Positions 1-6,258 of a DNA stretch of 6,284 bases are shown here, piece by piece. The position numbers and the translations under genes were made by a program. The notes below the pieces were generated by a model. It saw only the letters and a program-made list of their open reading frames with translations, was not told the origin of the DNA and did not search any database. The stretch's first letter is position 1; each line of letters starts with the position of its first letter. This stretch comes from an uncultured Bacteroidota bacterium (GTDB lineage: Bacteria > Bacteroidota > Bacteroidia > Chitinophagales > Chitinophagaceae): contig CAMLEX010000310.1 in the NCBI GenBank assembly GCA_946479055.1, forward strand, positions 1 to 6,284, given 5' to 3'.

Positions 1-5
1 TAAAT

Positions 6-34
6 AAAAAGCGGAGAAAAACTCTCCGCTTTTT
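6..34 (-). terminator. Rho-independent terminator after the acyl-CoA ligase gene
   Basis: A perfect 12-bp stem (6-17 paired with 23-34) closes a 5-nt loop. The core is GCGGAGA/TCTCCGC flanked by A/T runs. On the minus strand the stem starts at the base directly after the TGA stop codon (35-37) and is followed by a T-rich tail. The A and T runs on both sides mean it could also stop plus-strand transcription coming from the left. Confidence 0.9.
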
Positions 35-1819
35 TCAGGCATATATTCTTTCAATCGCCTCTTTATATTTTTCAGTGATCACTTTTCGCTTCATTGAAAG
101 TTTGGGTGTCATTTCGCCGGTGTCAATACTCCATTCACTGGGTAGCAATTCAAATTTTTTTATCTGCTCTACATGATTAAAATATTTGTTGAAGCTTTCA
201 ATAATATTTTTATACAGAATCTGCACTTTTTCATTGCGTAATAATTCTTCATTGCTGCCATCCGGAATATTATTTTGGCGGGCCCAATCCCGTAAGTTGG
301 GGAAAGATGGAATAATTAAAGCCCCGACAAATTTGCGCTCCGGCCCTACAATCATTACCTGCTCAATAAATGGAGATTCTTTTAATTTATTTTCAACAGG
401 TAAAGGAGCAACATACTTGCCACCGCTTGTTTTAAAGAGTTCTTTTTTACGATCGGTAATTTTTAAGAATTTACTATTTACCATCATACCGATATCACCG
501 GTATGAAACCATCCATCGCTGGTCACTACTTCAGCGGTTAAGTCGGGTCGTTTATAATAACCCAGCATAACATTGGATCCTTTGCAAAGGATCTCGCCGT
601 CTTCAGCAATTTTTACTTCCACTCCATTGATCAGCGGACCAGTAGTTCCAAACATCCTGTCTTTTTCCTGGTACCGGTTCACTGATATGACCGGTGACGT
701 TTCTGTAAGACCATAGCCTTCCATGATAATGATTTCGGCTGCTGTAAAAATGCGGATCAGCCTTACCTGGCAAGCGGCACCGCCGGTTATTATGCATTTT
801 ATATTATTTCCAAGAGCTTCTCTCCATTTGCTGAAAATAAGTTTGTTGGCCAGTTTTAATTGCATATTGTACCAAAAACCCTGGTTGGCATTGATCTCGA
901 ATTTTTCGGCTAATCCATGTGCCCAGAAAAACAATTTTTTCTTAATACCTGTCAGCTCACTTCCTTTTTGTATGATCTTATCATACACTTTTTCCAGCAA
1001 ACGGGGAACCGTTGTGAACATATCGGGCTTTACTTCTTTCAGATTGTCGCCAATAGTTTCCAGGCTTTCTGCATAATAAATTGATGTGCCTTTAAACAAG
1101 TATATATAGCTCACCATTTTTTCAAAAATATGATTCAGTGGTAAGAAGCTGAGTGCTTTCATATTTTGCCCCGGCGGAAAACAAGGCAGGCAGGCTACTA
1201 CATTCGACAGAATATTACGATGAGTAAGCATTACACCTTTGGGTGTTCCTGTTGTACCGGATGTATATAATATCGTAGCTACATCTTCATAGGCGATTTT
1301 AGCGGCGATGGGTTCTACCTGGTCTATTAATTCAGGAGTAGCTTTATCGGTTACTTCTTTCCAATGCTTTGCATTAGGTGCATGTTCAAACGTATAAATT
1401 TCTTTCAGGCTGGGTATGCGGTCTTTAAGGCTCAATACTTTTAAGAACAGATCTTCATCATTAACAAAAGCTATTTTTACCTGAGCATCATTCAATACAA
1501 ATTCAAGTTCATTAACATTGATGGTAGGATATACAGGAACAAGAACACAGCCTATTTGTTGCACAGCAAGATCGAGCATAAGCCATTCAGGGCGGTTCCT
1601 GCAAATGATAGCTACTTTATCACGTCCTTCAACAGTCATATCATTAGGACCAAGGCCCAGGCTCAGTAAACCGGCACTCAGTTTATTGACCGTAGCGGCA
1701 ACATCTTTTGTGCTGTATGTTTTCCATTGCCCGCTTTCTTTGCCGGATAGCATAACCTCCAATGGCTCTCTTTCCAAATGCCAGGCAAGACAATCAAATA
1801 ATCTTCTTGGTTCGTTCAT
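35..1819 (-). CDS. Long-chain fatty acid-CoA ligase (AMP-forming, FadD15-like)
   Basis: This 594-residue cytosolic enzyme of the ANL adenylating superfamily should activate long-chain fatty acids to acyl-CoA through an acyl-adenylate, feeding beta-oxidation or lipid synthesis. Visible motifs are the P-loop YTSGTTGTPKG (185-195), the A5 motif EGYGLTETSP (367-376), GWFHTGD (436-442) with its ribose-binding Asp, and the hinge DRKKELFKTSGGKYV (456-470). The length and the long C-terminal subdomain fit the large bacterial long-chain group rather than short FadD forms. The C-terminal A10 segment reads TGEMTPKLSMKRK (567-579) instead of the commoner TPTLK form, so the identity of the catalytic lysine is less obvious. 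The ATG start is followed directly by the expected N-terminal region, and there is no Shine-Dalgarno sequence, as is usual in Bacteroidota. A terminator lies on each side, so it is probably monocistronic. Chain-length preference cannot be read from the sequence. Confidence 0.93.
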   Translation of the reverse strand: MNEPRRLFDCLAWHLEREPLEVMLSGKESGQWKTYSTKDVAATVNKLSAGLLSLGLGPNDMTVEGRDKVAIICRNRPEWLMLDLAVQQIGCVLVPVYPTINVNELEFVLNDAQVKIAFVNDEDLFLKVLSLKDRIPSLKEIYTFEHAPNAKHWKEVTDKATPELIDQVEPIAAKIAYEDVATILYTSGTTGTPKGVMLTHRNILSNVVACLPCFPPGQNMKALSFLPLNHIFEKMVSYIYLFKGTSIYYAESLETIGDNLKEVKPDMFTTVPRLLEKVYDKIIQKGSELTGIKKKLFFWAHGLAEKFEINANQGFWYNMQLKLANKLIFSKWREALGNNIKCIITGGAACQVRLIRIFTAAEIIIMEGYGLTETSPVISVNRYQEKDRMFGTTGPLINGVEVKIAEDGEILCKGSNVMLGYYKRPDLTAEVVTSDGWFHTGDIGMMVNSKFLKITDRKKELFKTSGGKYVAPLPVENKLKESPFIEQVMIVGPERKFVGALIIPSFPNLRDWARQNNIPDGSNEELLRNEKVQILYKNIIESFNKYFNHVEQIKKFELLPSEWSIDTGEMTPKLSMKRKVITEKYKEAIERIYA

Positions 1820-1848
1820 GTTTGCAATCGTTAAGGGTTCGGTATGTA

Positions 1849-1885
1849 TTGTTTACTCAGAATAAGCTATTGTTAAAGTAAACAA
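1849..1885. promoter_or_regulatory. Inverted repeat upstream of the acyl-CoA ligase, possible operator
   Basis: Perfect 9-bp arms, TTGTTTACT (1849-1857) and AGTAAACAA (1877-1885), are separated by 19 nt. They lie about 30 bp upstream of the ligase start codon, between that gene and the preceding terminator, where its promoter must be. On the minus strand the distal arm runs into TTACTTTA, a degenerate -7-like element. A dimeric repressor site is a reasonable guess, since fatty-acid genes are often controlled by acyl-CoA-responsive repressors. That role is inference; only the repeat itself is observed. Confidence 0.35.
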
Positions 1886-1902
1886 ATTAGTCAAAAAAAC
1901 AT

Positions 1903-1937
1903 AAAAAAAGCCCCGATTTATAAGACCCGGGGCTTTT
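1903..1937 (-). terminator. Rho-independent terminator after the TPR gene
   Basis: A perfect 10-bp stem (1906-1915 with 1928-1937; core AAAAGCCCCG/CGGGGCTTTT) closes a 12-nt loop. Read on the minus strand it is followed by seven T residues (opposite 1903-1909). It sits about 95 bp beyond the TPR gene stop and isolates that gene from the acyl-CoA ligase. Confidence 0.88.
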
Positions 1938-1958
1938 GGTAAGTTGTCTATAATAATG

Positions 1959-2030
1959 ATGAATTGTCAGTAGTGAGTAGTGAGTAGTTACGACCCGCAA
2001 GGCATTCACCATTCACTACTCATCACTCAC
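1959..2030. repeat. Degenerate heptamer repeat forming an inverted pair (hairpin)
   Basis: On the plus strand, period-7 units run from 1959: ATGAATT, GTCAGTA, GTGAGTA, GTGAGTA. On the minus strand, four more units read inward from 2030: GTGAGTG, ATGAGTA, GTGAATG, GTGAATG (2030 down to 2003). The two tracts face each other, so 1973-1988 pairs with 2015-2030 at 14 of 16 positions around a 26-nt loop. The minus-strand tract starts at the base directly after the TPR gene stop codon. There is no T-tract, so it is not a standard terminator; one lies further downstream. It resembles intergenic repeats I recall from Chitinophagaceae-type genomes, but I could not check this. Confidence 0.75.
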
Positions 2031-3047
2031 TTAGTTGACCTGGTAATATTGTCCTGTTGGCATTTTAAATATCCTGTTTCGTTGAAAAGCATTAAAAGCC
2101 TCATATTGATCTGCATGTGTCTTTGACCAGCTATCATAGGCTGCAAGATTTTCAGCGGCGCCAAAAAGCCATTGGTTATAAGCATCAAACAAACCTTCCT
2201 TCAAAAGTTGTTGCTGGTAATCAAAAAGACGAAGCGGAAATTTTGCGGCATTGGTGGGGTACCAATCCAGAATAAAACGGGTGCGGATCATCGTAAGTGT
2301 TTCAACGGTGATGCCTTTATTAGCTACCGATGATTGCTTGCTCATGGTTTGTAAAAAAGCTTTTGCAAATTCACTTTTATTTTTCTCTTCACCTTTCATC
2401 AGGTCGGCTTCTGCAAACAATTTTTCTTTATAAGCCCGCAACAGTTGTTGTTTCATGGCTATGCCTCTTTGCGAAAGACTTTCCATGTTGACAAAGATTT
2501 CTCCATAGATCAGGCTCCATACTTTATCTTTTGTATAGAAATAGTACAAGGCTGCATTGTAGTAGTTGCCGCTATAAGCAGGATCGAGTTGAATTCCTTT
2601 TTCCCATTGATTGATAGCCGAAAAATCTTTTGTCGCCCAAAGCAATTCACCATATTCACTATATAAAGGGCCACTTTTTGGAAATTTTTTTAATCCTTTC
2701 TTATACGCTTTCTCACATTCTTTTGCTTCTTCCAGTGCCTTATAAACATTGCCCGCCAGCTGGTAAACCACTACATCAGCATCATCCCGGTCTACTAATG
2801 ACTTTACTCCTTCCAGCGCTTTTACATAATCTCTTTTCAGGTAATAGCTCATGACCAGATCTTTTTGCAATTCAAGACTTTTTTTATCCTGTTGCAAAGC
2901 CCGGGTCAATACGATAACTGCATTATCAAAATCACCGGAACGCATAAAACCCTTAGCTGTTTCATGCAATGTTTTTGCATCTTCCGTTTGTGCAAAGACT
3001 GCAACTACCGAAACAGAAAGTATAAATAGAGAAAATATTTTCTTCAT
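2031..3047 (-). CDS. Secreted tetratricopeptide-repeat protein of unknown role
   Basis: This 338-residue protein starts with a clear Sec signal peptide: MKK, a hydrophobic core over residues 4-18, and a likely cleavage after VFA (residue 19), leaving an N-terminal Gln. There is no lipobox cysteine, so it is predicted to be periplasmic and soluble. Helical TPR-type repeats fill about residues 23-190. Recognisable units are GDFDNAVIVLTRALQ (38-52), the YVKALEGVKSLVD stretch (74-86), the ECEKAYKKGLKKFP stretch (110-123), and FSAINQWEKGIQLDP (142-156). The C-terminal half (about 195-338) is helical and rich in aromatics and Gln, with no motif I recognise. TPR scaffolds usually mediate protein-protein contacts, but the partner is unknown. 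The gene has its own candidate promoter and a downstream terminator, so it is probably monocistronic. The ATG start is fixed by the signal peptide. Confidence 0.88.
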   Translation of the reverse strand: MKKIFSLFILSVSVVAVFAQTEDAKTLHETAKGFMRSGDFDNAVIVLTRALQQDKKSLELQKDLVMSYYLKRDYVKALEGVKSLVDRDDADVVVYQLAGNVYKALEEAKECEKAYKKGLKKFPKSGPLYSEYGELLWATKDFSAINQWEKGIQLDPAYSGNYYNAALYYFYTKDKVWSLIYGEIFVNMESLSQRGIAMKQQLLRAYKEKLFAEADLMKGEEKNKSEFAKAFLQTMSKQSSVANKGITVETLTMIRTRFILDWYPTNAAKFPLRLFDYQQQLLKEGLFDAYNQWLFGAAENLAAYDSWSKTHADQYEAFNAFQRNRIFKMPTGQYYQVN

Positions 3048-3067
3048 TTGTTATTGTTTATAACTCA

Positions 3068-3093
3068 ATTTGCAAAGTAAAGAAATTGCAAAT
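3068..3093 (-). promoter_or_regulatory. Candidate promoter of the TPR gene inside an inverted repeat
   Basis: On the minus strand TTACTTTGC (about 3072-3080) is one mismatch from the Bacteroidota -7 element TAnnTTTG. It lies about 25 nt before the TPR start codon, which would give a short leader. It is enclosed by perfect 8-bp inverted arms, ATTTGCAA (3068-3075) and TTGCAAAT (3086-3093), with a 10-nt spacer. A regulator bound there would cover the -7 element. I see no clear -33 TTG at the usual distance. The remaining gap up to the DUF1015 stop (3094-3191) shows no hairpin or other signal. Confidence 0.4.
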
Positions 3094-3191
3094 AGTGAAT
3101 ACAGCTACGGTCTTAAGATTAACAATTCCAATTTCATAAATCACTTTAAGCAAACAAGAGCTTTGTAAGTTTTCCTGGGCTTGCCGAAGAA

Positions 3192-4418
3192 TCAGGGATT
3201 TAGGATATGTGTAAGCAGGCCATCTCTCAGTTTCGGTTCAAACCAGGTGCTTTTGGGCGGCATTACATTTCCACTATCTGCTATATCAAATAACTGCTGA
3301 ATAGTGACAGGATACAAACTAAAAGCAATTCTCATTTCACCGCTATCCACTCTCTTTTCCAATTCTTTCAGCCCTCTTATTCCCCCTACAAAATCAATAC
3401 GCTTATCTGTACGCTGATCTTTAATGTCTAGCAGCTTATCTAAAATATTATTGGATAAAATAGTAACATCCAGCACACCAATAGGATCGCTTGAATAAGT
3501 ATCCTTTCTTGATGTAAGAATGTACCACTGTTTATCCAAATACATGCCGAATTCATGCAGTTGAGAAGGTTTTACCGGTTCAAGGCTTTGCGTCATAGTA
3601 AAGTCTTCCTGCAAGGCACTGATAAAATCATCAGCATCCTGGCCATTTAAATCTTTTACCAGGCGATTATAATCAAGAATAGCCAGCTCACTCGCAGGAA
3701 ATATCGTGGTCAAAAAATATTTAGCCGCTTCACTGTTGGGTAATGCTTTACTTACTTTGGCAGCAGAAGCAGCACGATGGTGACCATCGGCTATATATGT
3801 GGCCGGAACCTTTTCAGCGAATAAACGGGTGATATTTGCATTAACAGTATCATCATTAATTGCCCAGACAGTATGTTTAATGCCATCATCGGCTGTAAAA
3901 TTATAAACAGGTTGATTGGAGTTCTTCCAGTTGTAAATGATGGAATCAATTTCAATAACATTATTATAAGCCAGGAAAACATTGCCCGTCTGTGCGCCGA
4001 TCGTTTTCATGTGATCAATGCGATCTTTCTCTTTTTCGGGGCGGGTGAATTCGTGTTTTTTAATGATATCATTAAAATAATCTTCAACTGAAGAAACGCA
4101 TACAAGACCGGTTTGGCTACGGCCATTCATTACCAGTTGGTAAACATAGTAGCAAGGTTTTTCTTCTTTGAAGATGGTGCCTTGCTTTATAAACTCCTGC
4201 AGGTTCTCTTTTGCTTTTTCATATACAGCCTGGCTATGCAGATCCGTTCCATCGGGCAGGTCTATTTCTGCTTTGGTAATATGTAAAAACGAAAAAGGAT
4301 TTCCTTTGGCTTCTTCTTTTGCTTCAGTACTATTGAGTACATCGTAAGGTCTTGATGCTAGTTTGTCTGCAAGATCTTGTTTGGGTCGTAATGCGGTGAA
4401 TGGAGAAATAATTGCCAT
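3192..4418 (-). CDS. DUF1015 family protein, probably linked to serine metabolism
   Basis: This 408-residue protein is a full-length member of the DUF1015 family, cytosolic, with no signal peptide or membrane segment. Family hallmarks are the N-terminal FTALRPKQD (7-15), PYDV (24-27), HEFTRPEKEKDRIDHMK (122-138), the signature ADGHHRAASA (210-219), NRLVKDL (251-257), FVGG (343-346) and the C-terminal MPPKSTWFEPKLRDG (386-400). The biochemical function is not established as far as I know. The GHHR signature recalls the GxxR phosphate-binding motif of ParB/sulfiredoxin-fold proteins, a fold that includes free serine kinases such as archaeal SerK. This similarity is inference from the motif alone. 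The family is commonly encoded beside serC and serA in Bacteroidota, which suggests a job in serine metabolism. No promoter is evident just upstream, so it is probably read through from serC and the toxin-antitoxin genes. No rho-independent terminator was found after it. Confidence 0.88.
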   Translation of the reverse strand: MAIISPFTALRPKQDLADKLASRPYDVLNSTEAKEEAKGNPFSFLHITKAEIDLPDGTDLHSQAVYEKAKENLQEFIKQGTIFKEEKPCYYVYQLVMNGRSQTGLVCVSSVEDYFNDIIKKHEFTRPEKEKDRIDHMKTIGAQTGNVFLAYNNVIEIDSIIYNWKNSNQPVYNFTADDGIKHTVWAINDDTVNANITRLFAEKVPATYIADGHHRAASAAKVSKALPNSEAAKYFLTTIFPASELAILDYNRLVKDLNGQDADDFISALQEDFTMTQSLEPVKPSQLHEFGMYLDKQWYILTSRKDTYSSDPIGVLDVTILSNNILDKLLDIKDQRTDKRIDFVGGIRGLKELEKRVDSGEMRIAFSLYPVTIQQLFDIADSGNVMPPKSTWFEPKLRDGLLTHILNP

Positions 4419-4445
4419 TTGTTTCGATATTTTCAGTGTTCTTTA

Positions 4446-4788
4446 TTAAAAAGTTGAATATATTTTTTCAATTGAAGATTTTAACGCAGGAATGTCGTTG
4501 ATTATAATTTGCCAAACAAGATTGTTCAACTCCAAAATATTCATGCACTAATATATGCCGCATGCCCGTTATTTGTTGCCATTCTATATCAGAAAATCGT
4601 TCTTTGGTTTCTGATGTGATGTAATTTGCGGCTTCACCTATAATTTCTATTTGCTTTATTGAAGCGAAACGCATCATGGAGTTGGAAAGAAATAATGATA
4701 AGTCTGCACCGGCGATATAAGATTCAATTTCCGTTATTGCATCTAATTTATGTCCTAATCTTTGTTTATCCCCCATTTTATCTTTCAT
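4446..4788 (-). pseudogene. hepT: HepT-like HEPN toxin (DUF86), frameshifted near the C-terminus
   Basis: HepT is the HEPN ribonuclease toxin of the MntA/HepT (type VII) system. The first 89 residues match the family closely, with the IEIIGEAANYI helix and the RX4HXY active-site motif RHILVHEY, followed by FGVE. After Gln89 (about 4521) the frame is lost: it reads 17 unrelated residues to a TGA at 4468-4470. The adjacent frame starting at 4520 encodes a convincing native last helix, LVWQIIINDIP and onward, 24 residues to a TAA at 4446-4448. With it the protein would be about 114 residues, the normal family length. A 2-nt deletion, or less likely a 1-nt insertion, explains this. The ATG at 4786-4788 overlaps the antitoxin gene by 11 nt; an alternative ATG lies at 4774-4776. 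Sequencing error cannot be excluded. If real, the 106-residue product keeps the motif but lacks its final helix. Confidence 0.85.
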
Positions 4789-5071
4789 AGATCAATTGCT
4801 TGTCTTTATTGACAAAAGGAAGGAGGCGTTTTGAAACTGCCTGTGAGGAAATCAAGTCAATCTTTTTATGAAGTTTTTGTTCAAGGTCTAATTTCATTTG
4901 CACAAAGCCAAGACCGATATATTGTGAGTAATCCAGGTCAACCAATATATCAATATCGCTGACTGGATCAGCTTCATTACGGGAATAAGAGCCAAATAGA
5001 TATGCTTTCAGAACTGGTTTTCCGGAAAAAAAATCCAGTATGATCTCAATATCATTCCCTGATAATTTCAT
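4778..5071 (-). CDS. mntA: MntA-like nucleotidyltransferase antitoxin (MNT domain)
   Basis: This 97-residue minimal nucleotidyltransferase is the antitoxin partner of HepT. In the characterised Shewanella pair, MntA adds AMP units to the Tyr of the toxin's RX4HXY motif and so silences the RNase. The catalytic GSX10DXD motif is complete: Gly27-Ser28, then Asp39 and Asp41 in SDIDILVDLD, with a likely third metal-binding Asp at 72 in KKIDLIS. The length is normal for the family. Both genes run in the same direction, with the antitoxin first and an 11-nt overlap, the usual arrangement for translational coupling. It lies 63 nt downstream of serC and could be co-transcribed with it. Nothing suggests damage here, in contrast to the toxin. 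A solitary antitoxin can persist after its toxin decays, or still neutralise homologous toxins elsewhere (inference). Confidence 0.9.
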   Translation of the reverse strand: MKLSGNDIEIILDFFSGKPVLKAYLFGSYSRNEADPVSDIDILVDLDYSQYIGLGFVQMKLDLEQKLHKKIDLISSQAVSKRLLPFVNKDKQLIYER

Positions 5072-5075
5072 AGAA

Positions 5076-5083
5076 CAAACCTA
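5076..5083 (-). promoter_or_regulatory. Weak candidate -7 element before the antitoxin gene
   Basis: The minus strand reads TAGGTTTG, an exact match to TAnnTTTG, ending only 4 nt before the antitoxin ATG. A promoter here would give an almost leaderless transcript. No TTG lies at the usual -33 spacing; the nearest is about 25 nt upstream of the element. It may be chance. If real, the toxin-antitoxin genes would have a promoter separate from serC. Confidence 0.2.
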
Positions 5084-5134
5084 CATTAATTTGATGACTA
5101 AAATCTGGCAAATCCAGTGAAAACAACTAAACTT

Positions 5135-6226
5135 TTATCCTTTTCTATTTGCAAAGTCTTTCATTAAATCTGTTAGTACCACTACGCTTTCAATTGATAA
5201 TGCATTGTACATGGATACTCTGAAGCCGCCTACACTGCGATGTCCTTTTATGCCGTACATTCCTTCCTGTTTACACAATGCGGCAAATTCTTTTTCCAAC
5301 GCTGCATCTTCCATTATAAACACGGCATTCATTTTACTGCGATCTTCTTTGGCAACAGGTCCTTTAAAAACAGGCAGGCTATCTAATGTGTCATAAAATA
5401 ATTTTGCTTTGGCATCATTCAGTTTTTCGATAGCAGCAACACCACCTTTATTCTTTAACCAACGAAGTGTAAGCATTGCTACATATACGGCGAACACGGG
5501 AGGCGTATTCAGCATACTACCTTCTTTGATATGATTGCGGTAATCAAGAATAGTAGGTATAGTGCGGTTGACCTTGCCCAGTATATTTTTATTTATTACC
5601 ACAAGATTTACACCTGCGGCTCCCATATTTTTTTGTGCACCGGCATAGATCAGGTCAAACTTGTTAAAATCAAGCTGGCGGCTCAATATATCACTGCTCA
5701 TATCCGCAACCAGTGGCACGCCGCGATCATAAGGAAGGTTATGCCATTGTATACCGGCTATTGTTTCATTGGTGGTGATATGCAGGTAGCTGGCTGTTTG
5801 GGGAACAGTAAGTTTCTTTGGAATAGTAGTGTAATTGCTTTCTTTTGTAGAACCCGCTATTTCAACATGACCAAAGAATTTGGCTTCTTTAATCGCTTTA
5901 TTGGCCCAGGTACCTGTTTCTGTATAGGCAGCAATATCATTCTCATTCAAAAGGTTCATGGGTATCTGCATGAATTGTGTAGTAGCGCCACCATGAAGAA
6001 ATAAAACTTCATGATCAGCATCCAACTGCATTAATTCTCTCACTGCTGATCTTGCTTCATCCATCACTGCTTCAAATAAAGGAGTGCGGTGACCTATTTC
6101 CAGGATGGATAACCCTGTATTATTAAAATCAATAACAGAGCGGCTGGCTTCTTCAAAAACCTCTTTCGGTAAAACAGAGGGGCCTGCGTTAAAATTATGT
6201 ATCACTGATTTCACAGATTCAATCAT
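5135..6226 (-). CDS. serC: Phosphoserine aminotransferase (class V, PLP-dependent)
   Basis: SerC (EC 2.6.1.52) transfers an amino group from glutamate to 3-phosphohydroxypyruvate in cytosolic serine biosynthesis, and can act on the analogous pyridoxine-pathway intermediate in bacteria that have it. The 363-residue product starts with the family sequence IHNFNAGPSVLP. It carries the substrate-binding GHRTPLF, the cofactor-phosphate loop HGGATTQF, the TGTWANKAIKEAK segment, TTNETIAGIQW, and DMSSDILSR. The cofactor lysine is Lys199 in YAGAQKNMGAAG, equivalent to Lys198 of the E. coli enzyme. The C-terminal GHRSVGGFRVSMYNA is typical. I chose the ATG at 6224-6226: an upstream in-frame TTG (6251-6253) lies inside the promoter -7 element and would add nine residues that are not family-like. 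The next genes on the strand are MntA/HepT and then DUF1015. No serA is present in the window, although it often follows serC. Confidence 0.96.
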   Translation of the reverse strand: MIESVKSVIHNFNAGPSVLPKEVFEEASRSVIDFNNTGLSILEIGHRTPLFEAVMDEARSAVRELMQLDADHEVLFLHGGATTQFMQIPMNLLNENDIAAYTETGTWANKAIKEAKFFGHVEIAGSTKESNYTTIPKKLTVPQTASYLHITTNETIAGIQWHNLPYDRGVPLVADMSSDILSRQLDFNKFDLIYAGAQKNMGAAGVNLVVINKNILGKVNRTIPTILDYRNHIKEGSMLNTPPVFAVYVAMLTLRWLKNKGGVAAIEKLNDAKAKLFYDTLDSLPVFKGPVAKEDRSKMNAVFIMEDAALEKEFAALCKQEGMYGIKGHRSVGGFRVSMYNALSIESVVVLTDLMKDFANRKG

Positions 6227-6250
6227 GATTTGGATGATTTTATGAAGGCG

Positions 6251-6258
6251 CAAAGATA
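6251..6258 (-). promoter_or_regulatory. serC promoter, Bacteroidota -7 element
   Basis: The minus strand reads TATCTTTG followed by CGCC, an exact match to the Bacteroidota -7 consensus TAnnTTTG and its usual trailing C. It ends 24 nt before the serC ATG, giving a predicted leader of about 18-20 nt with no Shine-Dalgarno sequence. The -33 region is occupied by the heptamer repeat and the window edge, and no TTG is visible there. Confidence 0.7.

Noticed and set aside
1959..2030. CRISPR array
   Set aside because: The units are 7 nt with no spacers of constant length, and no cas genes are present.
4505..4535. Programmed ribosomal frameshift in hepT
   Set aside because: No slippery heptamer and no strong downstream hairpin are visible at the shift point, and HepT genes are not known to use one. 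A decay indel or sequence error is simpler.
4446..5071. A new defence or signalling system in the serC to DUF1015 interval
   Set aside because: Both genes fit the described MntA/HepT toxin-antitoxin family. The novelty is limited to the frameshift and the location.
5105..5117. Small hairpin CTGG-CAAAT-CCAG after serC as a terminator
   Set aside because: The stem is only 4 bp with no T-tract on the minus strand, so it is too weak to call.
5531..6004. 157-codon open frame on the plus strand opposite serC
   Set aside because: It is antisense to a well-conserved enzyme, shows no recognisable domain or start signal, and is explained as a shadow frame. The same applies to the other plus-strand frames in the window.
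6227..6253. Upstream TTG start for serC, adding nine residues
   Set aside because: The TTG overlaps the TATCTTTG promoter element, so it would not be transcribed, and the ATG at 6224-6226 gives the usual family N-terminus and length.
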